Source of the DNA: Nocardioides okcheonensis
GTDB lineage: Bacteria; Actinomycetota; Actinomycetes; Propionibacteriales; Nocardioidaceae
Assembly: GCF_020991065.1 (NCBI RefSeq)
Contig: NZ_CP087710.1
Location: forward strand, 3,596,001 to 3,660,000
Length of the DNA stretch: 64,000 nucleotides
Direction: 5' to 3'
The position numbers and the translations under genes were made by a program. Shown in pieces: positions 18,605 to 29,420 of this stretch. Under the pieces are notes generated by a model, which worked only from the letters and a program-made list of their open reading frames with translations, did not search any database and was not told where the DNA came from. Position 1 is the stretch's first letter, and the number at the start of each line of letters is the position of its first letter.

Positions 18605-18641
18605 CCCCTCCCACCATGGGTCGATCTGGCCCAGGGAGGGG
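18605..18641 (+). promoter_or_regulatory. hairpin that buries the Shine-Dalgarno of the following gene
   Basis: The ribosome-binding site GGGAGGGG (18634-18641), 5 nt before ATG 18647, is the exact complement of CCCCTCCC (18605-18612). An inner TGGG/CCCA pair (18617-18620 with 18630-18633) closes the loop. The transcript can therefore fold into an 8+4-bp stem that hides the site. It may limit translation of the large secreted protein, or act as a weak terminator for the amylopullulanase gene 22 nt upstream. Confidence 0.5.
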
Positions 18642-18646
18642 ACGAC

Positions 18647-21600
18647 ATGAGGACCCAGAGAGCGGACATCCGGCGAGCGCCCCGGCGGCGCAGGCTCGGA
18701 CTGGCACTGGTCGGGCTGATGGCGCTGCTGGTCGCCCAGCTCGGGCTGGTGCCCACAGCGGGGGCGGCGACCGTCGAGGTGGGACCGGTCGACCCGGCGA
18801 CGGGCTTCCCGACCTGGGTCACGGCCGGGAGCGACCGGCTCGACCTCTGCCTCGACGGCCCGAACTGCCTCGGCGCCCGGGCCGACCTCGTCGCCCCGGA
18901 CGGCGAGGCGTTCTGGTTCCAGGCGGGCGCCACCCTCACCGGCGCGGTGGACGGGATCGTGGAGATGGCCACCGAGGCCGCCTTCGCCGGCGACGGCCCG
19001 GGCCAGGAGATCGGCTTCAACCGGATCCGGATCCGGCTGACGGTGCCCGAGGCAGGCCGCTACCGCGTCGACTACCCCTACGGCTCGAAGACCTACACGG
19101 TCACGCCCGACGCCCAGGGGGTGCTCCGGATCAACGACACCCAGGACGTCGGCTGCCTCACGCCTGCGTGCGGCGACTTCGCCGAGCTGGCCGACTCCGG
19201 CGACGGTGGCGTGGGCGACGCCTACCTGCGCTGGGACCCCGCCGTCGCGCCGGCGGCGCCCGTCGGCTTCCTCGGCGACGCGGTCACCGCGCACCGGGTC
19301 GTCGGCAGCCCGCTGGGCCGCAACCACGTCTCCGTCGTGCAGCTGACCGACGAGCCCGACGGCACCGTGGTCGAGACCGAGGTGGCGCGCACCGACCTGT
19401 TCTCCGTCCAGGGCAAGGTCGCCCGCCCGCGCGTGATGGCGTCCCCCGTCGCGGGCTCGTACGCCGCCGGGTTCGACGCCACGCTCACCGGGACCGAGCC
19501 GGGCGGGGAGATCTGGTACACCACGGACGGCACCCAGCCCGCCACGGCCACCGGCGAGATCAGCCCGACCGCGTCGGTGTACGCGGGTCCGGTCCCCGTG
19601 GCCGACGACCTCACGATCACCGCCGTCAACGCGGTCGCGGGGCTCGCGGTGACCGACCCCGTCACCGGGGCGCCCGCCGGGGCCACCGAGATCGCCTACG
19701 TGGTCGACACCGTTGCCCCGAGCCTCAGCGCGACGCCGTCCAGCGGCACCTACTCCTCGGCCCAGCTGGTGACCCTCACCGCCACCGACGACAAGGCGGG
19801 CTCGCCGCGGATCTTCTACACGATGGCGAACGTGCCCCCGGGCGGCGCGGACCCGGCCGACCCGACCGACGCCAGCACGCGCTACACCGGCCGGATCCCG
19901 GTCAACGGCAACCTCGACGAGGCCACCACCGTCATCAAGGCGATCGCCTACGACGACGCCGGCAATGCCTCCGAGGTGGTGCGGCGCGAGTTCACGATCG
20001 ACGCCCCCGACGTGAAGGCCAGCCCGCACGGCGGCTCCTTCGGAGCGGCCGTCGACGTCGAGCTGACCGCCACCGACCCCGCCGCGCGGATCTTCTACTC
20101 CCTCGACGGGGTGGACCCCGAGATCGTGCAGGATCCCGTGACCATGGAGGTGACCGGCGTCGCGCACGGCGTCGAGTACACCAACGACCCGATCCACCTG
20201 ACCGACCTCACGACCCTGAAGTTCCTGGCCGCGAGCACCGCCGGGCAGTCCACGGTGATGACCGAGACCTACAACATCGACATCCCGGCGAACCGCCACG
20301 GTGACAACCTCGACGCCGTCGGTCCGGTGGACACCGCCAACGGCTACCCGTTCTGGTTCGGTGACGCGGGCACCTCCAGCGGCTCCGGGCCGGGCGAGCC
20401 CGGGGTCCGCCTCGAGCTGTGCCTGCAGGACCCGCTGTGCCCCGTCGTCGGCGACCTGCCCGACCCGAGCCGGCCGCTGTCGTTCCCGGACAACTTCCCC
20501 GACGAGAGCTTCTGGTGGTCCGGTGAGGCAGCCATGGACCTGCCCGGCGGCGGCTCGGCGCTGCTCGTGCTCGCCCAGGAGGCGGCCTTCGCCGCCGACG
20601 TCGTGCCCGGCGGGCAGATCGCCTTCTCCCGCCTGCGCATCCGGCTCGACGACGTCACCCCCGGCGCCGAGTACACGGTCACCACGCCCTACGGCGTCGA
20701 CGTGGTCCAGGCCGACGACCGCGGCCGGGCGCGGATGACCGAGGACGTCGGGTGCCTGACGACGCCGTGCACCAGCTTCGACGCGGCGCTCGACGGTCGC
20801 GTCGGGCCGTTCCTCCGGTGGGACCCCGACGTCGCCCCGGCCGCGCCGGAGGGCTACGTCGGCAACCCCCTGGTCGAGCACCAGGTCATCGGCAGCCCGC
20901 GAGGCACGAACTACTTCCGGGTCGAGGGTCCGGGGGTCGGCAGCGCCGAGACCGACATGTTCGCCGTCCAGGGCAGGCTGGCGCGGCTGCGCGCCACGGC
21001 CTCGCCCGGCGGCGGTCGCTACGGCACCGCGCAGGACGTCCGCCTCACGCCGTCCTTCCCGGGCGAGGCGAAGGTGGTGTGGACGACGGACGGCACGGTC
21101 CCGCAGGTCGACGCCGACGGCGACCCGCTCCCCGGCACCGAGGAGTCCGAGGTCGTCCACGTGGAGGAGGGCCTGACGACCCTGACCTACATGGCGGTCG
21201 ACCTCGACGACCCGAGCACCACCTCCGAGGTCTACACCGAGGAGTACCGGATCGAGGGCGCGCTGCCGACGGTGTCGGCCAGCCCGGACCCGACCGGCAC
21301 CACGTTCGAGGGTGTGCAGCAGGTGACCCTCACCAGCACCGTGCCCGACATCTTCTACACCACCGACAACACCGTCCCGGCCGTCGACGGCACGGGCGCG
21401 CCGACCGGCTCCACCCGCGCCTACACGGGACCGCTCACGGTGGGCCGCCCGACCACGATCCGTGCCCTCGCGGTGAGCGGCCTCGGGACCCCCGGCCCGG
21501 TGGCGGCGTTCGCCTACGACATCAAGAACCTGCGCGCCGTGGGCCCGGTGTCCGCCGCCAACGGCTACCCGGGCTGGTACCAGGACCTCGGCTCGGCCAC

Positions 21601-23293
21601 GCTCCAGCCGGCCAAGCTCGAGCTGTGCCTCGACGACCCGCTGTGCCCGATCGTCGGCGACCTGCCCGACCCGGGCGCGCCGCTGGCCTTCCCCGGCAAC
21701 TTCCCCGACGAGTCGTTCTGGTGGGCCGGGGACGCCTCGTTCGACGCCGGTGCCACGCGCGCCCGGCTGGTCCTCGGCGCCGAGGCGGCATTCGCCGGCG
21801 GGACCCCGAAGGCCAACGACCAGATCGCGTTCGCGCGGATCCGCGTGCGGGCCGACAACCTGGTGCCCGGAGCGACGTACCGGGTGACCCACCCGTACGG
21901 CGTCGTCGACCTCGAGGCCGACGAGGCCGGGTCGATCTTCATGACCGACGACACCGGGTGCCTCAGCGCACCCTGCGACTTCGGGCAGCTGCTCCGGGGG
22001 CCGGTGGGGCCGTTCCTCCGCTGGGACGCGGGCGCCCCGGTGGGCTACGTCGGCGACGGCACCACGCCCCACGCCGTCGTCGGCAGCCCGTACGGCACGA
22101 ACGTGTTCCGGATGGAGCGGACCACCACCGGCGCCGGCGTCCCGCTCGACGCCCCGGTGACGCTGGGGGAGACCGACCAGTTCGTGGTCCAGGGCAAGCT
22201 GGCCGAGCTGAGGGTGACGGCGACGCCGAAGGGCGGCACCTTCACCAGCGCCCGACAGGTCACGCTCGGCGTCAACGAGGCGACGGCCGAGATCCGCTAC
22301 ACCACCGACGGGACGGACCCGACGGCGAGCAGCACGCTCTACACCGGCCCGGTCACCATCGGTGCGGAGGGGACCACCCAGCTGAGGTTCCGGGCGTTCG
22401 GGGCCGACGGCAGCACGTCCGCGATCGGCAGCGAGACCTACCTGATCGACACCATCGCCCCGACGGTGTCCGCGAGCCCGCCGGGCGGGACGTTCCCGGC
22501 GGCGCAGCAGGTGACGCTCGGCACCGACGACCCCACGGCCCAGGTCCGCTACACGACCAACGGGTCGACGCCGACCGCCACGAGCAGCCTGTACACGGGG
22601 CCGGTCACGGTCAGCCAGACCCTCACCCTGAGGGCCGTCGCCATCGACCCCGCGGGCAACGTCAGCCCGGTCGGGTCGTGGGCGTTCACCATCGGCCTGC
22701 CGGCGTCCAGCACCACCCTCGGCACGCCGTCGCCCTCGACGGTCACGCTCGGGCAGTCCACGACGCTCACGGGCAGGCTGACGAGCGGCGGCGCCGGGAT
22801 CGCGGGCGCAGCGGTGGTGCTGCAGTCCCAGGCCGTCGGCCAGACGACCTGGCAGGCGACCGGGCTGACCGCGGTGACCGACGCGACGGGCAGGTACGCC
22901 TTCGCGGCCGTCGCGCCCACCGCGACGACGCGCTACCGGGTGGCGTACGCCGGCGGGCCCACCGCCCAGGGCTCGACCAGCACCGCGCAGACGGTCGGGG
23001 TGCGCGCGGTCGTGACGATCAACCCGCTGCCGTCCGTCGGCAGGGGCCGCAACCTGACGGTCTCGGGCACGCTCAGCCCGGCGCACCAGGGCAGTCGCGT
23101 CACGATCACCTTCACGCTGGCCGGGCAGCGGTCGCCGAGGGCGGTCACCGCCACCGTCGCCGCGAACGGGACGTGGTCGGTGGCGACGAAGGCCCCGGGG
23201 ACGGTCGGCACCTGGACGGTCACCGCCAGCTGGGGAGGGGACGCCGACCACCTCGCCGCCAGCGGGACCAGGTCGCTCGTCGTGACCCGCTGA
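18647..23293 (+). CDS. large secreted modular protein with three copies of an unrecognised module and chitobiase-C-like repeats
   Basis: The 1548-residue protein has a signal peptide (RR-rich start, hydrophobic 18-34, cleavage near AGAA at ~41). Three homologous ~215-residue modules lie at about 45-257, 558-777 and 964-1184. Each has VGPV-x3-NG-like-P-x-W, LxLCLx4-C, ExFW, EAAFA, FxRIRIR, PYG, GCLx3-C, LRWD and GSPxGxN; the four Cys are spaced alike (68/74/170/175; 592/598/703/708; 994/1000/1105/1110). Between them sit about seven chitobiase/beta-hexosaminidase C-terminal-like repeats with (I/V)xYTTDGTxP cores. Two Ig-like domains end the protein (~1353-1548). No catalytic domain is recognised. 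It follows the amylopullulanase by 63 bp, suggesting a role in polysaccharide binding or at the cell surface; that role is inference. Confidence 0.8.
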   Translation: MRTQRADIRRAPRRRRLGLALVGLMALLVAQLGLVPTAGAATVEVGPVDPATGFPTWVTAGSDRLDLCLDGPNCLGARADLVAPDGEAFWFQAGATLTGAVDGIVEMATEAAFAGDGPGQEIGFNRIRIRLTVPEAGRYRVDYPYGSKTYTVTPDAQGVLRINDTQDVGCLTPACGDFAELADSGDGGVGDAYLRWDPAVAPAAPVGFLGDAVTAHRVVGSPLGRNHVSVVQLTDEPDGTVVETEVARTDLFSVQGKVARPRVMASPVAGSYAAGFDATLTGTEPGGEIWYTTDGTQPATATGEISPTASVYAGPVPVADDLTITAVNAVAGLAVTDPVTGAPAGATEIAYVVDTVAPSLSATPSSGTYSSAQLVTLTATDDKAGSPRIFYTMANVPPGGADPADPTDASTRYTGRIPVNGNLDEATTVIKAIAYDDAGNASEVVRREFTIDAPDVKASPHGGSFGAAVDVELTATDPAARIFYSLDGVDPEIVQDPVTMEVTGVAHGVEYTNDPIHLTDLTTLKFLAASTAGQSTVMTETYNIDIPANRHGDNLDAVGPVDTANGYPFWFGDAGTSSGSGPGEPGVRLELCLQDPLCPVVGDLPDPSRPLSFPDNFPDESFWWSGEAAMDLPGGGSALLVLAQEAAFAADVVPGGQIAFSRLRIRLDDVTPGAEYTVTTPYGVDVVQADDRGRARMTEDVGCLTTPCTSFDAALDGRVGPFLRWDPDVAPAAPEGYVGNPLVEHQVIGSPRGTNYFRVEGPGVGSAETDMFAVQGRLARLRATASPGGGRYGTAQDVRLTPSFPGEAKVVWTTDGTVPQVDADGDPLPGTEESEVVHVEEGLTTLTYMAVDLDDPSTTSEVYTEEYRIEGALPTVSASPDPTGTTFEGVQQVTLTSTVPDIFYTTDNTVPAVDGTGAPTGSTRAYTGPLTVGRPTTIRALAVSGLGTPGPVAAFAYDIKNLRAVGPVSAANGYPGWYQDLGSATLQPAKLELCLDDPLCPIVGDLPDPGAPLAFPGNFPDESFWWAGDASFDAGATRARLVLGAEAAFAGGTPKANDQIAFARIRVRADNLVPGATYRVTHPYGVVDLEADEAGSIFMTDDTGCLSAPCDFGQLLRGPVGPFLRWDAGAPVGYVGDGTTPHAVVGSPYGTNVFRMERTTTGAGVPLDAPVTLGETDQFVVQGKLAELRVTATPKGGTFTSARQVTLGVNEATAEIRYTTDGTDPTASSTLYTGPVTIGAEGTTQLRFRAFGADGSTSAIGSETYLIDTIAPTVSASPPGGTFPAAQQVTLGTDDPTAQVRYTTNGSTPTATSSLYTGPVTVSQTLTLRAVAIDPAGNVSPVGSWAFTIGLPASSTTLGTPSPSTVTLGQSTTLTGRLTSGGAGIAGAAVVLQSQAVGQTTWQATGLTAVTDATGRYAFAAVAPTATTRYRVAYAGGPTAQGSTSTAQTVGVRAVVTINPLPSVGRGRNLTVSGTLSPAHQGSRVTITFTLAGQRSPRAVTATVAANGTWSVATKAPGTVGTWTVTASWGGDADHLAASGTRSLVVTR

Positions 23294-23304
23294 GCCCACC
23301 TCCG

Positions 23305-23346
23305 ACGACGAACGCCCCCGGCCGTGCGGCCGGGGGCGTTCGTCGT
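23305..23346. terminator. bidirectional hairpin terminator
   Basis: ACGACGAACGCCCCCGGCC (23305-23323) pairs perfectly with 23328-23346 around a GTGC loop, a 19-bp stem. It lies between the convergent large secreted gene (stop 23293) and citrate synthase (stop 23370) and can serve both. Confidence 0.85.
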
Positions 23347-23369
23347 ACGTCGGTGTCGGGGTCAGCCGG

Positions 23370-24674
<1,305 letters not shown>

Positions 24675-24789
24675 GTCGGCTCCTGTTCATACGTCTTTGT
24701 ACGTCTTGTGGGTGTCCGCCCAACTTAGACCGGGCCCCGCCACCACCGCGAATCAGGTGTCCAGCACCCGGTGCGCGCTGGGGCGCGGG

Positions 24790-26120
24790 TCACGTCGCGC
24801 GACCGGCCACCCGGTTGGCGACGCGGGCGACGCGGCTGGTGCGGCCGAGGCCGCCGTCCTCGCGGCGGTCGGCGGCGCGGAAGAGCCGGTAGAGGGCGTG
24901 CACCCCGGCCCACCGCAGCGGCTCCGGCTCCCACCTCCGCACCCGGTGCCCGGTCCAGGGCAGGTGGACCAGATCGGTGTCGCGGCCGAGCACGAGGTCG
25001 CGCAGCGTCCGACCTGCCAGGTTGGTCGCGGTGAGCCCCGAGCCGACGTAGCCGCCCGCGTGGCCCAGGCCCGTCACCGGGTCGTAGGACACGCTCGCGC
25101 TCCAGTCGCGCGGCACGCCGAGGACGCCGCACCACGCGTGGTCGAGGCCGATCCCGGCCAGCGTCGGGAACAGGGAGGTGAGGGTCGTGCGCAGCGACTC
25201 CACGGTCCAGTCCTGGGTGCGCCCGTCGACGTCGGTGCGCGAGCCGAAGCGGTACGGCACGCCGCGTCCGCCGAGGGCGATGCGCCCGTCGGCGGTGCGC
25301 TGGGCGTAGCAGTAGGCGTGCGCCTCGTCGCCGAGCAGCTCCTCGCCGGCCCAGCCGATCGCGTCCCACTGCGCGTCGGTCAGCGGCTCGGTGACCACGA
25401 TCGCGGAGTTCATCGGCAGCCAGTCGCGGCGGTGGCCGGCGAGCCCGCCGTGAAGCCCTCGAGGCAGCGCAGCACCACGGGCGCCCGCACGGTGCCGCGC
25501 TGGGTGACCGCCGCGCCCGGCTCCACCGACCGCACCCGGGTGCCCTCGTGGACGCGTACGCCCTGCGCGCGCACCAGGTCGGCCACGCCGGCCACCAGCC
25601 TCGCCGGCTGGACCCGGGCGCAGTCGGGGTCCAGGTGGCCGGACACGGCGCCGGCGACGCGGATCCGCGCGGCGACCTGCTCGGCGTCGAGCTCGCCGCG
25701 CAGCCGCTCGGCCTGGGCCGCCGAGCGGGCCACGTGCAGCACGCCGTGGCGCACCACGTCGGCGTCGATGCCCGCCCGCGTGGTGACACCGATGACCTCG
25801 TCGACCGTGGCGCGCACGGCGGCCCGCATCCGGGCGAGACCTTCCTCGCCGCCCGCGCGGGCGTACGCGCGAGGGCTCCCGGGCAGCTCGCTCGACAGCC
25901 AGCCGCCGTTGCGGCCCGAGGCCCCGAAGCCGGCGAACTCGGCCTCGAGCACCCGGACGTCGAGCGAGGGGTCCGCCTCGCGCAGGTAGTGTGCGGTCCA
26001 CAGCCCGGTGAGCCCGCCGCCCACGATCGCGACGTCGCACGTCACGTCGCCGTCGAGCCGGTCGGAGGGGGTGGGCAGCCCGACCTGCTGCCACCAGAAG
26101 GACACGCCGCCGTTGCGCAC
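24790..26120 (-). pseudogene. FAD-dependent amine/amino-acid oxidoreductase split by a frameshift
   Basis: The N-terminal part (GTG 26120) has [19 protein letters not shown] and the loop [11 protein letters not shown], typical of PuuB/DadA-type FAD oxidases. It continues to [11 protein letters not shown]. One base is then missing in or near CCC 25444-25446, and the reading continues in another frame as [20 protein letters not shown] to the C-terminal flavin motif GLGHAGGYVGSGL and stop 24790. Restoring one base gives a full-length protein of about 440 residues with no internal loss. Members oxidise amines such as gamma-glutamylputrescine or amino acids. The disruption may be a sequencing error or a young pseudogene. 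Confidence 0.75.
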
Positions 26121-26145
26121 GGCCCCATCATGGCCCCGCCGCGTT

Positions 26146-26369
26146 TTGACCCCCTTGCCCGGCGCGCCGTAACCTTGCTGGTCGCGACTCCTGCCGCGTC
26201 CGCTCCCTCGGGGGCGGGGCGCAGATCCGGACGTCATCCCCCGTCTCCCACGCGGAGCGGGGGAGCGATCCGGGCCGTGTTCGTCAGAAGCCGCACGCCT
26301 CCGCTCCGGGGGCACCCAGCCGGTCCCCGTCCGGGGGCCGGGACCCACGAACCAGAACGGGATACCGCC
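26146..26369 (+). promoter_or_regulatory. rplM promoter and structured leader
   Basis: A strong promoter is visible: -35 TTGACC (26146-26151), an 18-bp spacer and -10 TAACCT (26170-26175). Transcription would start near 26182, leaving a leader of about 190 nt. The leader contains a hairpin CCCCCG 26238-26243 / CGGGGG 26258-26263 with an inner CTCC/GGAG pair. It also has GGTCCC 26322-26327 / GGGACC 26340-26345 just before the gene. Ribosomal-protein leaders often bind their own product; that this one does so is inference. Confidence 0.65.
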
Positions 26370-26813
26370 GTGCGCACGTACAGCCCCAAGCCCGCTGACA
26401 TCCAGCGCGAGTGGCTCGTCATCGACGCCACCGACGTGGTCCTCGGACGCCTCGCCGTCCAGACCGCCAACCTCCTCCGCGGCAAGCACAAGCCGACCTT
26501 CGCCCCCCACATGGACATGGGCGACTTCGTGATCATCGTCAACGCCTCGAAGGTGTCGCTGTCGGGGACCAAGAAGACCACCAAGATGGCCTACCGCCAC
26601 TCCGGCTACCCGGGCGGCCTCTCGGCCACCCCGTTCGGCGAGCTCCTCGAGAAGGACCCGCGCAAGGCCATCGAGAACGCGGTGTGGGGCATGCTCCCCA
26701 AGAACAAGCTGGGTCGCCAGATGCTGAAGAAGCTGAAGGTCTACGGAGGCCCCGACCACCCGCACCTGGCCCAGCAGGCCACCCCGTTCGAGATCTCGCA
26801 GATCTCCCAGTGA
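26370..26813 (+). CDS. rplM: 50S ribosomal protein L13
   Basis: The 147-residue protein has the L13 core [25 protein letters not shown], and the conserved YRHSGYPGG region with [10 protein letters not shown] and [12 protein letters not shown]. Its length is normal. It is an early-assembly protein of the large subunit. The GTG start at 26370 has a weak GGGA about 7 nt upstream. It is followed after 14 bp by rpsI, the usual bacterial pair. Confidence 0.98.
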   Translation: MRTYSPKPADIQREWLVIDATDVVLGRLAVQTANLLRGKHKPTFAPHMDMGDFVIIVNASKVSLSGTKKTTKMAYRHSGYPGGLSATPFGELLEKDPRKAIENAVWGMLPKNKLGRQMLKKLKVYGGPDHPHLAQQATPFEISQISQ

Positions 26814-26827
26814 CTGAGGACTCACAG

Positions 26828-27328
26828 ATGACTGAGAACACCACCGAGGTCGAGGAGACCTTCGAGACCGACTCCGAGGGCGTGGCCTACACCTCCGAGA
26901 GCTCGGCGTCCGCCGACACCCCCGCCCGCCCGGCCACCATCGCGCCCGCCGGCGCGACCGGCCGCCGCAAGGAGGCCGTCGCCCGCGTCCGGATCGTCCC
27001 GGGCACCGGCGAGTGGCGCATCAACGGCCGCACGATGGACAGCTACTTCCCGAACAAGCTGCACCAGCAGATCGCGAACGAGCCGTTCGTCGAGCTCCAG
27101 CTCGAGGGCCGCTTCGACGTCATCGCCCGCATCCACGGTGGCGGCATCGCCGGCCAGGCCGGCGCGCTGCGCCTCGGCGTGGCCCGCGCGCTCAACGCCG
27201 TCGACGTCGAGGCCAACCGCCCGGCGCTGAAGAAGGCCGGTCTGCTGACCCGCGACGCCCGCGTCGTGGAGCGCAAGAAGGCCGGTCTCAAGAAGGCCCG
27301 CAAGGCCTCGCAGTTCAGCAAGCGCTGA
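26828..27328 (+). CDS. rpsI: 30S ribosomal protein S9
   Basis: The 166-residue protein has S9 motifs [31 protein letters not shown] and the basic tail [12 protein letters not shown], whose C-terminal Lys-Arg contacts P-site tRNA. An acidic Thr/Ser-rich N-terminal extension of about 45 residues precedes the conserved core, as is usual in actinobacteria. TGAGGA upstream of ATG 26828 is the ribosome-binding site. It is co-transcribed with rplM. Confidence 0.98.
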   Translation: MTENTTEVEETFETDSEGVAYTSESSASADTPARPATIAPAGATGRRKEAVARVRIVPGTGEWRINGRTMDSYFPNKLHQQIANEPFVELQLEGRFDVIARIHGGGIAGQAGALRLGVARALNAVDVEANRPALKKAGLLTRDARVVERKKAGLKKARKASQFSKR

Positions 27329-27344
27329 CCCGCAGCAGCACCGC

Positions 27345-27381
27345 ACGAGGCCCGCACCGTCGACGACGGTGCGGGCCTCGT
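27345..27381 (+). terminator. terminator of the rplM-rpsI operon
   Basis: ACGAGGCCCGCACCGTC (27345-27361) pairs perfectly with 27365-27381 around a 3-nt loop. The stem starts 16 nt after the rpsI stop and ends 57 nt before glmM. Confidence 0.85.
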
Positions 27382-27437
27382 CGCACGTCCGGCCTCGGTT
27401 CCGCGACGGGGCCGCCCGGGACGTAGGCTCCCGGGCC

Positions 27438-28787
27438 ATGACACGACTCTTCGGAACGGACGGCGTCCGGGGCCTGGCCAACGCCGACCTCACGGCCGAG
27501 CTCGCCCTCGAGCTCTCCGTCTGCGCCGCCCACGTGCTCGCCGACCGCGGTGAGTTCGCCGGCCACCGCCCGCTGGCCGTGGTGGGCCGCGACACCCGCA
27601 TCTCCGGGCAGTTCCTCGAGGCCGCCGTCGTGGCCGGGCTGGCCTCCGCCGGGGTCGACGTGCTCCTGCTCGGCGTGCTGCCGACGCCCGGTGTGGCGTA
27701 CATGACCGACCGGCTCGGCGCCGACCTCGGCGTGATGCTCTCGGCGTCGCACAACCCGATGCCCGACAACGGCATCAAGTTCCTCGCGCGCGGTGGCCAC
27801 AAGCTCGACGACGCCATCGAGATCGCCATCGAGAAGCGGATGCACGAGCCCTGGACGCGCCCCCGCGGCGGCGACGTCGGCCGGGTGACCGTCTACGACA
27901 CGGCCGTCGAGGAGTACGCCGCCCACCTCGAGAGCACGATCACCCACCCGCTCGTCGGGCTGAAGGTCGTCCTCGACTGCGCCGAGGGTGCGGCGCACGC
28001 CGCGGGCCCGCGCGCCCTCGAGGACGCCGGCGCGACCGTCATCGCGATCCACGCCGACCCCGACGGGCTCAACATCAACGACGACTGCGGGTCGACCCAC
28101 CTCGCGTCCCTGCAGGCCGCGGTGCGCGAGCACGGCGCCCACGCCGGGTTCGCGCTCGACGGCGACGCCGACCGCTGCCTGGCCGTGGACGCCGACGGTG
28201 CCGTCGTCGACGGCGACCAGATCCTCGCCATCCTCGCCCTGTCGCTGCAGGAGCAGGGACGCCTCGCCAAGGACACCGTCGTCGCCACCGTGATGAGCAA
28301 CCTCGGCTTCGTCCAGGCGCTGCGCGCCAACGGCGTCGGCGTGCGCCAGACCAAGGTCGGCGACCGCTACGTCCTCGAGGCGATGAAGGTGTCGGGCTAC
28401 AACCTCGGCGGCGAGCAGTCCGGCCACGTGATCCTCAGCGACCACGCCACCACCGGCGACGGCATCCTCACCACGCTCCACGTCATGGAGCGGATGGCGA
28501 CCACCGGTCGGTCGCTGGCCGACCTCGCGTCGGTCATGACCCGCCTGCCGCAGGTGCTGCTCAACGTCTCCGGCGTCGACAAGACGCGGGCCGACGAGGA
28601 CGCCGTGCTGGCCGCCGCGATCGCCGAGGAGGAGGCCGCGCTCGGGGACCGGGGCCGGATCCTGCTCCGCCCGTCCGGCACCGAGCCGATCGTCCGGGTC
28701 ATGGTGGAGGCGCCGTCCCACGACGAGGCGCACGGCGTGGCGTCGCGCCTCGCCGAGGTCGTGCAGCGACAGCTCGCGCTGTCGTGA
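27438..28787 (+). CDS. glmM: phosphoglucosamine mutase
   Basis: The 449-residue protein interconverts glucosamine-6-phosphate and glucosamine-1-phosphate, feeding UDP-GlcNAc and peptidoglycan synthesis. It begins [14 protein letters not shown]. Ser104 in [11 protein letters not shown] is the phosphorylated catalytic serine. The metal loop reads [11 protein letters not shown] and the phosphate-binding loop [18 protein letters not shown] lies 8 nt before the ATG with no Shine-Dalgarno, suggesting a leaderless transcript. It works with glmS located 5 kb downstream. Its stop overlaps the next GTG. Confidence 0.96.
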   Translation: MTRLFGTDGVRGLANADLTAELALELSVCAAHVLADRGEFAGHRPLAVVGRDTRISGQFLEAAVVAGLASAGVDVLLLGVLPTPGVAYMTDRLGADLGVMLSASHNPMPDNGIKFLARGGHKLDDAIEIAIEKRMHEPWTRPRGGDVGRVTVYDTAVEEYAAHLESTITHPLVGLKVVLDCAEGAAHAAGPRALEDAGATVIAIHADPDGLNINDDCGSTHLASLQAAVREHGAHAGFALDGDADRCLAVDADGAVVDGDQILAILALSLQEQGRLAKDTVVATVMSNLGFVQALRANGVGVRQTKVGDRYVLEAMKVSGYNLGGEQSGHVILSDHATTGDGILTTLHVMERMATTGRSLADLASVMTRLPQVLLNVSGVDKTRADEDAVLAAAIAEEEAALGDRGRILLRPSGTEPIVRVMVEAPSHDEAHGVASRLAEVVQRQLALS

Positions 28788-29326
28788 CGCACGACCCGCG
28801 CCCCGGCACCGAGGACGGAGGCGCGCCCGCCGTCCCCGGCTGGCTCTCGGTGCGCGACGTCGTCCTGGCGGTCGGCATCGGGCTGGTGCTGGCTGCGGCG
28901 CTGCTCGCGCTGACGCCCGGGTCGCTCGCCCACGTCCTCGGTGGCACCGACCGGCGCCAGACGACCGTCACGGAGGTCACCGAGGGCTTCGTCACCGACG
29001 ACCGCGACCGTCCCGTGACGACGTACGACCTGCGCTGGACCGACGGCGAGGACGCCCGGACGGCGACGCTGCGACGCTCCGGTGCCCCCGAGCGCGCCGT
29101 CGGTGACACGTGGACGCTGTGGGTCTCTCCCGACGGCTCGTCGGTCGAGACCAGCTCGCCGCTCGCCACCGGGCTCGGCCTGGCGGTCGGGATGCCGGTG
29201 CTCGTGCTGCTCGTGGCCCTCGTCGTGCGCTGGCGTGGGCGGGTCGTGGCGCGCTCGGCGGTGCGCGAGGCCGAGCGGATCGAGAAGGCGCAGGCCCGGC
29301 GGCGACGGCCCACCGAGGGTATCTAG
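28784..29326 (+). CDS. two-TM membrane protein, possibly DUF3592-like
   Basis: The 180-residue protein has hydrophobic segments at about 24-45 and 124-147. They flank an extracellular or periplasmic ~75-residue beta-rich part ([31 protein letters not shown]). The tail is basic ([12 protein letters not shown]). The pattern resembles small DUF3592-type proteins. The GTG start overlaps the glmM stop, so it is translationally coupled to glmM. Its role is unknown. Confidence 0.6.
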   Translation: MTHDPRPGTEDGGAPAVPGWLSVRDVVLAVGIGLVLAAALLALTPGSLAHVLGGTDRRQTTVTEVTEGFVTDDRDRPVTTYDLRWTDGEDARTATLRRSGAPERAVGDTWTLWVSPDGSSVETSSPLATGLGLAVGMPVLVLLVALVVRWRGRVVARSAVREAERIEKAQARRRRPTEGI

Positions 29327-29420
29327 GGACGTTCTGGTGGGCCCGACGGCCGATCTCCCACCCATTTCGTCCTCAGGTATCCCGGTGCGGGCCACGGTCG
29401 GGCGCGACTACGGTCGCTGC

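Noticed and set aside
11483..23299. An open frame of nearly 4000 codons on the minus strand opposite the amylopullulanase and the large secreted protein
   Set aside because: Only its last ~419 codons (HtrA) are real. The rest mirrors the codon bias of two strong plus-strand genes, is Arg/Val/Gly-rich and shows no domain; lack of stops is expected in such GC-rich DNA.
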